Of a DNA stretch of 37,061 nucleotides, positions 33,957 to 37,061 are shown piece after piece. Below the pieces are notes generated by a model. It did no database searches and was not told where the DNA came from. It saw only the letters and a list, made by a program, of their open reading frames with translations. Positions within the stretch are counted from its first letter, which is position 1; every line of letters starts with the position of its first letter. The position numbers and the translations under genes were made by a program. The DNA is from Nocardia beijingensis NBRC 16342 (lineage in GTDB: Bacteria; Actinomycetota; Actinomycetes; Mycobacteriales; Mycobacteriaceae): NCBI RefSeq assembly GCF_001612785.1, contig NZ_BDBC01000006.1:1-37061 (forward strand), in the 5' to 3' direction.

Positions 33957-34868
33957 TCAGCCCAGCCGGACGCCGGTCAGCTTGGCCGGATTCGCCATAT
34001 CGTAAGCGCCCCAGACCAATCCGTCCCGAACCGTGAAGCCGACGACCCGCGTGGGATAACCACCCCGGCCTTCCACCGCCGGACGCGGCGCGACCGCGAG
34101 ACCCATTTGCCCGTTCACCGAGACGAACGTGAACACCTGTGCTGCGTCCTCCAGCCCGTACTTGCGCACTAGGCCCAAGGAGAAACGGGCGATGCGATCC
34201 GCGCCGTGCAGGACGTTGATCGCGGTGGCGGTGGTGCCGTTGGCATCGCCGATCATCACCGCGTCCGGGTGCAGCGCCGCGGTGACAGCGGCCACGTCAC
34301 CCGTGCTCAGCGCGACGAGGAAGCGCTGCACGGCGGCCTCGTGCTCGGCGTCGGGGACCGGTCGCGGCGTCTGCGCCACCGCCTTGCGGGCCCGCACGGC
34401 CAGCTGCCGCGCCGCGTCGGCGGAGATGTCGAGAATGCCGGCGATCTCGTCGAACGGCACCGACAACCCGTCGTGCAGCACGAAGGCCACCCGCTGCGGC
34501 GGCGTCAAGGTGTCCAGCACGATCAGCGCCGCGAACCGGCACTCTTGCTTGCGCACGACGACTTCCAACGGGTCGGGAGCGCTCGACGGCGTGCGGCCGG
34601 TGACCACCGGTTCCGGCAGCCACTGGCCCACGTAACTCTCCCGCCGCGCCGCCGCGCTACGCAGACGGTCCAGGCAGATCCGGCTCACCACCGTGGTCAG
34701 CCAAGCGCGCAGATCATCGATCTCGGACTGGTGCGCGCCCGCCAAGCGCAACCAGCTCTCCTGCACCGCGTCCTCGGCATCGCCGACGCTGCCCGTCAGT
34801 CGATAGGCGACCGAGAGCAGATGCGCCCGATGTGACTCGAACAGGTCGGAAAGCAGCGCGGCAACCAT
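33957..34868 (-). CDS. ECF41/SigJ-type RNA polymerase sigma factor
   Basis: A 303-residue sigma factor with region 2 (LFESHRAHLLSVAYRLTG, then DAEDAVQESWLRL at 30-42), the family signature WLPEP (83-87) between regions 2 and 4, and region 4 (about 115-160: TPPQRVAFVLHD, FDEIAGILDISADAARQL). A SnoaL-like C-terminal domain (from ~175) replaces the anti-sigma factor in regulating activity. The DGGGK motif normally at the start of that domain is GDANGT here. ATG 34868 follows TAGACT (34877-34882) by 8 bases, so it is likely leaderless. The usual carboxymuconolactone decarboxylase or oxidoreductase partner gene is not adjacent. Confidence 0.9.
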   Translation of the reverse strand: MVAALLSDLFESHRAHLLSVAYRLTGSVGDAEDAVQESWLRLAGAHQSEIDDLRAWLTTVVSRICLDRLRSAAARRESYVGQWLPEPVVTGRTPSSAPDPLEVVVRKQECRFAALIVLDTLTPPQRVAFVLHDGLSVPFDEIAGILDISADAARQLAVRARKAVAQTPRPVPDAEHEAAVQRFLVALSTGDVAAVTAALHPDAVMIGDANGTTATAINVLHGADRIARFSLGLVRKYGLEDAAQVFTFVSVNGQMGLAVAPRPAVEGRGGYPTRVVGFTVRDGLVWGAYDMANPAKLTGVRLG

Positions 34869-34974
34869 CGAGGGGAAGTCTACGGTCCGGTATCCCGGCC
34901 TCCCCCTCGGCACCGGTGGCAGGCGCCCGACAAACCGGATGATCCACCGGCTCCTCCCGTGACAGCATGGCTCG

Positions 34975-35571
34975 ATGGACCCTCGCGTGCTGTCGAACGG
35001 AACCATCTGGCTGTCGGCTCCGACAGCCGACGACGTCGACGCCATCACCGAGTGCTGTCAGGACCCGGCCATCGCGGAATGGGTGACCATCCCCGTGCCC
35101 TACGTCCGGGACAGCGCCATGACCTTCATCGAGAAGATGGTCGTTCCGGGGTGGGCGGCGCGCAGCCCGACCTGGGCGGTGCGGCTGCACGCCGAGGGGC
35201 AGGTGGTCGGCATGATCGGTCTCGGCGAACAGGACGAGAGCGCGGCGGAGATCGGTTTCTGGCTCGCCCCGGCGCAGCGCTCGCGCGGCTTGACGACCCA
35301 GGCCGTGCGCATGGTGTGTGCATTCGGGTTCGCCGCCGACGGGCTGGCGCTGGAGCGGATCAGCTGGCGCGCGTTCGTTGGCAACTACGCTTCGGCCGCG
35401 GTGGTCCGGCGCGCCGGGTTCCGCTACGAGGGCATGTCCCGGCTCGGCAGCGTCCAGCGGGGACGACGCCGCGACCACTGGCTCGCCGCCCGCCTGCGCA
35501 CCGACCCACCCGGCCCGTCGGACGATTGGCCCGGCGAATTTCTCTCCGGCCGGACGCCCGGCATCGAATGA
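34975..35571 (+). CDS. GNAT family N-acetyltransferase (RimJ/RimL-like)
   Basis: A 198-residue GNAT-fold protein of the RimJ/RimL subgroup, which acetylates protein N-termini or small amines. Motifs are IGLGEQDESAAEIGFWLAP (about 79-97) and the acetyl-CoA loop QRSRGLTTQAV (100-110), then NYASAAVVRRAGFRYEG (about 139-155), the conserved N-x-AS...GF-x-EG block. ATG 34975 has CAGCAT ending 6 bases upstream and no Shine-Dalgarno sequence. It is divergent from the sigma-factor gene (106 bp). Substrate is unknown. Confidence 0.9.
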   Translation: MDPRVLSNGTIWLSAPTADDVDAITECCQDPAIAEWVTIPVPYVRDSAMTFIEKMVVPGWAARSPTWAVRLHAEGQVVGMIGLGEQDESAAEIGFWLAPAQRSRGLTTQAVRMVCAFGFAADGLALERISWRAFVGNYASAAVVRRAGFRYEGMSRLGSVQRGRRRDHWLAARLRTDPPGPSDDWPGEFLSGRTPGIE

Positions 35572-35629
35572 AGATGGTCTCTGCGGTGAACCCCGCACCC
35601 GCTGCGGCCCTGCGGACTTCGGCGGCCGC

Positions 35630-35685
35630 GCGGCTCGTGCACGGGCGGACGAAACTCGCGCTTCGTCCGCTCGGGCACGAGCCGC
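35630..35685. terminator. Large inverted repeat between convergent genes, probable bidirectional terminator
   Basis: Two 24-base arms, 35630-35653 and 35662-35685, pair at 22 of 24 positions around an 8-base loop (ACTCGCGC). The hairpin stands between the convergent acetyltransferase and DAHP synthase genes. There is no U-tract, which is common for actinobacterial terminators; a mobile or repeat-family origin cannot be excluded. Confidence 0.6.
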
Positions 35686-35692
35686 ACCCGGT

Positions 35693-36784
35693 TCAGCGCT
35701 CGCGGCGCTGCCGCACCGCGTCGGCGAGGCGGTCCAGCTGCGCGGCGGTGGTTTCCCAATCCAGGCAGGCGTCGGTGATCGACTGGCCGTAGGTGAGTTC
35801 GTCGGCGTGGCCGAGGGTGAGATCCTGGCGTCCCCCCACCAAGAAGCTCTCCAGCATGACGCCGACGACACCCGACTCGCCCGCGGCCAGCCGCCGTGCG
35901 ATGTCGGTGACCACGTCGACCTGCTTGGTGTGGTCCTTGTTGCTGTTGCCGTGGCTGGCGTCCACCACGATCCGCTGCGGCAGCGACGCCTTCTCCAGCC
36001 GCAGGCAGGCCTCGGCGACCGAAGCCGCGTCGTAGTTCGGCCCGGCGCTGCCGCCGCGCAGGATCACATGGCAGTCCGGATTGCCGGTGGTGCGGATGAG
36101 CGCGGCGCGGCCGTCCAGATCGGTGCCGGGGAAGACGTGGCTGGCCGCCGCGGCGCGCACGCCGTCCACCGCCACCTGGACATCGCCGTCGGTGCCGTTC
36201 TTGATGCCCACCGGCATCGACAGCGCGCTGCTGAGCTGGCGGTGCACCTGGCTGGCCGCGGTGCGCGCGCCGATCGCCCCGTAGGACACCAGATCCGCGA
36301 TGTACTGCGGCGTGATCGGATCGAGGAACTCACAGGCCACCGGAAGACCGAGGGCGGTGATGTCGACCAGCAGCTTGCGCCCGAAGCCCAATCCGGTGTT
36401 GACATCGAACGATCCGTCCAGGTGCGGGTCGTTGATCAGGCCCTTCCAGCCCAAGCTGGTGCGCGGCTTCTCGAAGTAGACCCGCATCACCACGTGCAGC
36501 CGATCGTCGAGTTCCGCGGCCTTCGCCGCCAGGCGGCGCGCGTAATCCAGCGCTGCGGCGGGATCGTGCACCGAGCACGGGCCCACGATCACCATCAGGC
36601 GATCATCGGCGCCGTCGAGCACGTCGACAGTGGCTTTGCGTCCCGCACGGACGGTGTCGGCGAGGGCATCGGTGATCGGGTGCACCCGGCGCACCTCCGC
36701 GGGCGAGCGCAGCGGGCTCACGTTGAGGGTGCGTTGATCGTCCAGATCGGAATGCCGTGCGTCGACGTCGGCTGCGGTTGTCAT
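35693..36784 (-). CDS. aroG: Class I 3-deoxy-7-phosphoheptulonate (DAHP) synthase
   Basis: A 363-residue enzyme that condenses phosphoenolpyruvate and erythrose 4-phosphate, the first step of the shikimate pathway. It is the class I (AroF/G/H-like) type, as shown by VGPCSVHD (67-74, metal-ligand-type Cys70), FEKPRTSLGWKG (104-115), GARTAASQVHR (172-182), KNGTDGD (195-201) and VDASHGNSNK (274-283, His278). Length fits the ~350-residue family. ATG 36784 has AAAGGAA about 8 bases upstream. A short aromatic-rich ORF and RNA hairpins precede it, suggesting attenuation by Phe, Tyr and Trp. It is on the minus strand and ends at the large hairpin. Confidence 0.95.
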   Translation of the reverse strand: MTTAADVDARHSDLDDQRTLNVSPLRSPAEVRRVHPITDALADTVRAGRKATVDVLDGADDRLMVIVGPCSVHDPAAALDYARRLAAKAAELDDRLHVVMRVYFEKPRTSLGWKGLINDPHLDGSFDVNTGLGFGRKLLVDITALGLPVACEFLDPITPQYIADLVSYGAIGARTAASQVHRQLSSALSMPVGIKNGTDGDVQVAVDGVRAAAASHVFPGTDLDGRAALIRTTGNPDCHVILRGGSAGPNYDAASVAEACLRLEKASLPQRIVVDASHGNSNKDHTKQVDVVTDIARRLAAGESGVVGVMLESFLVGGRQDLTLGHADELTYGQSITDACLDWETTAAQLDRLADAVRQRRER

Positions 36785-36786
36785 CT

Positions 36787-36855
36787 CGTGGGTTCCTTTT
36801 CTCGGGGCCGACCCACGGATGCGAATCCCGTCGAGCCGGTCCATCGTCCGGCTCG
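36787..36855 (-). promoter_or_regulatory. aroG leader hairpins (RBS-proximal and upstream)
   Basis: Between the leader ORF stop (36869) and ATG 36784 the transcript can form two hairpins. The first is an 8-bp stem, CGAGCCGG with CCGGCTCG (36832-36839 and 36848-36855), with an 8-base loop. The second is a 7-bp stem, CGTGGGT with ACCCACG (36787-36793 and 36811-36817), whose loop contains the AAAGGAA ribosome-binding site. Part of the leader ORF (GGGTGG, about 36897-36902) is complementary to CCACCC at 36856-36861, so competing structures are possible. Confidence 0.5.
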
Positions 36856-36868
36856 GGGTGGAAGTTCG

Positions 36869-36940
36869 TCAGCGCACGCGGTTGCCGCAGACCAGCCCAC
36901 CCAGGGCCGGCTTGCTAAACCAGAAATACACGCGCTGCAC
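36869..36940 (-). CDS. Leader peptide of the DAHP synthase gene, rich in aromatic residues
   Basis: GTG 36940 to TGA 36869 encodes 23 residues: VQRVYFWFSKPALGG, then LVCGNRVR. Codons 5-8 read Tyr-Phe-Trp-Phe, i.e. all three aromatic amino acids made by the pathway that the downstream enzyme starts. Ribosome stalling at these codons could report aminoacyl-tRNA shortage, as in attenuation. The promoter ends 7 bases before this GTG, so the ORF is probably leaderless and translated as soon as it is made. An alternative start GTG 36949 adds three residues. No homologue could be checked here. Confidence 0.6.
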   Translation of the reverse strand: MQRVYFWFSKPALGGLVCGNRVR

Positions 36941-36947
36941 GTCAGGC

Positions 36948-36976
36948 ACAGTACCAGCCCGCAACCGATCGGTGAA
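36948..36976 (-). promoter_or_regulatory. Promoter of the aroG leader
   Basis: On the minus strand, TTCACC (36971-36976), a 17-base spacer and TACTGT (36948-36953) form a housekeeping-type promoter. The -10 ends 7 bases before GTG 36940, placing the transcription start at or beside the leader ORF start codon. Confidence 0.55.
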
Positions 36977-36984
36977 CTGTGTTA

Positions 36985-37061
36985 TTTGCCACGCCTTCGG
37001 CGCGGCGTATTCGCGGCCCTCTTGTGGCTCGCGTTCGAGCGGCCGCCGCTTGCTCCTTCGG
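36985..37061. other. Window end, no gene seen
   Basis: The last ~77 bases upstream of the aroG promoter show only a short stem-like CGCC-TTC-GGCG element (about 36992-37002) and GC-rich sequence. I see no start of a gene or RNA gene. Confidence 0.4.

Overview
The window is a piece of a high-GC actinobacterial chromosome, most likely Nocardia or a close relative in the Mycobacteriales (Corynebacteriales). GC is near 70 percent, GTG starts are common, and many genes appear to be transcribed from leaderless promoters. The gene set carries the mycolata signatures SepH, DUF3027, RpfA, XPB and DapC. From memory, the conserved genes follow the order of the Mycobacterium tuberculosis block Rv0858c-Rv0883c, with lineage-specific genes interleaved. 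There are no rRNA or tRNA genes, no insertion sequences, no CRISPR array and no evident pseudogene.

Layout. 1-5.4 kb: the SepH C-terminus, a DUF6928 protein, a 36-bp tandem repeat, an overlapping TrmH/DUF2537 pair, an Eis-type acetyltransferase, YccF, a small membrane protein behind a consensus Crp site, and a divergent MarR/DUF2530 pair. 5.4-13.5 kb: a Tat-exported ceramidase divergent from a TetR regulator, then a sacsin-like GHKL ATPase overlapping DUF3027, whose start lies 17 bp from the divergent start of a lipoprotein glutaminyl cyclase. 13.6-18.1 kb: MFS transporter, DUF2771, cold-shock protein, small membrane protein, and rpfA with a Crp site, a probable c-di-AMP (ydaO) riboswitch and a strong terminator. 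18.1-26.9 kb: small protein, helicase-associated/WYL protein, LppU-like lipoprotein, a 30-residue hydrophobic ORF, coiled-coil protein, M1 metallopeptidase, LysE exporter, a membrane protein and the XPB helicase. 27.0-31.4 kb: an OafA-type acyltransferase, then an overlapping three-gene cassette (EspC-like protein, 400-residue putative effector, lipoprotein) that looks accessory. 31.4-37.1 kb: second LysE exporter, DHFR-like reductase, DapC-type aminotransferase, SigJ/ECF41 sigma factor, GNAT acetyltransferase and class I DAHP synthase.

Two observations stand out. A probable leaderless 23-codon ORF lies just upstream of the DAHP synthase gene and contains consecutive Tyr-Phe-Trp-Phe codons, as expected of an attenuator sensing all three aromatic end products. 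The overlapping cassette at 29.3-31.4 kb looks like a type VII secretion chaperone or partner, a toxin-like effector and a candidate lipoprotein immunity protein. Cell-envelope and wake-up functions (RpfA, OafA, ceramidase, M1 peptidase, LppU) are well represented, and the rpfA leader carries apparent inputs from both cAMP/Crp and c-di-AMP.
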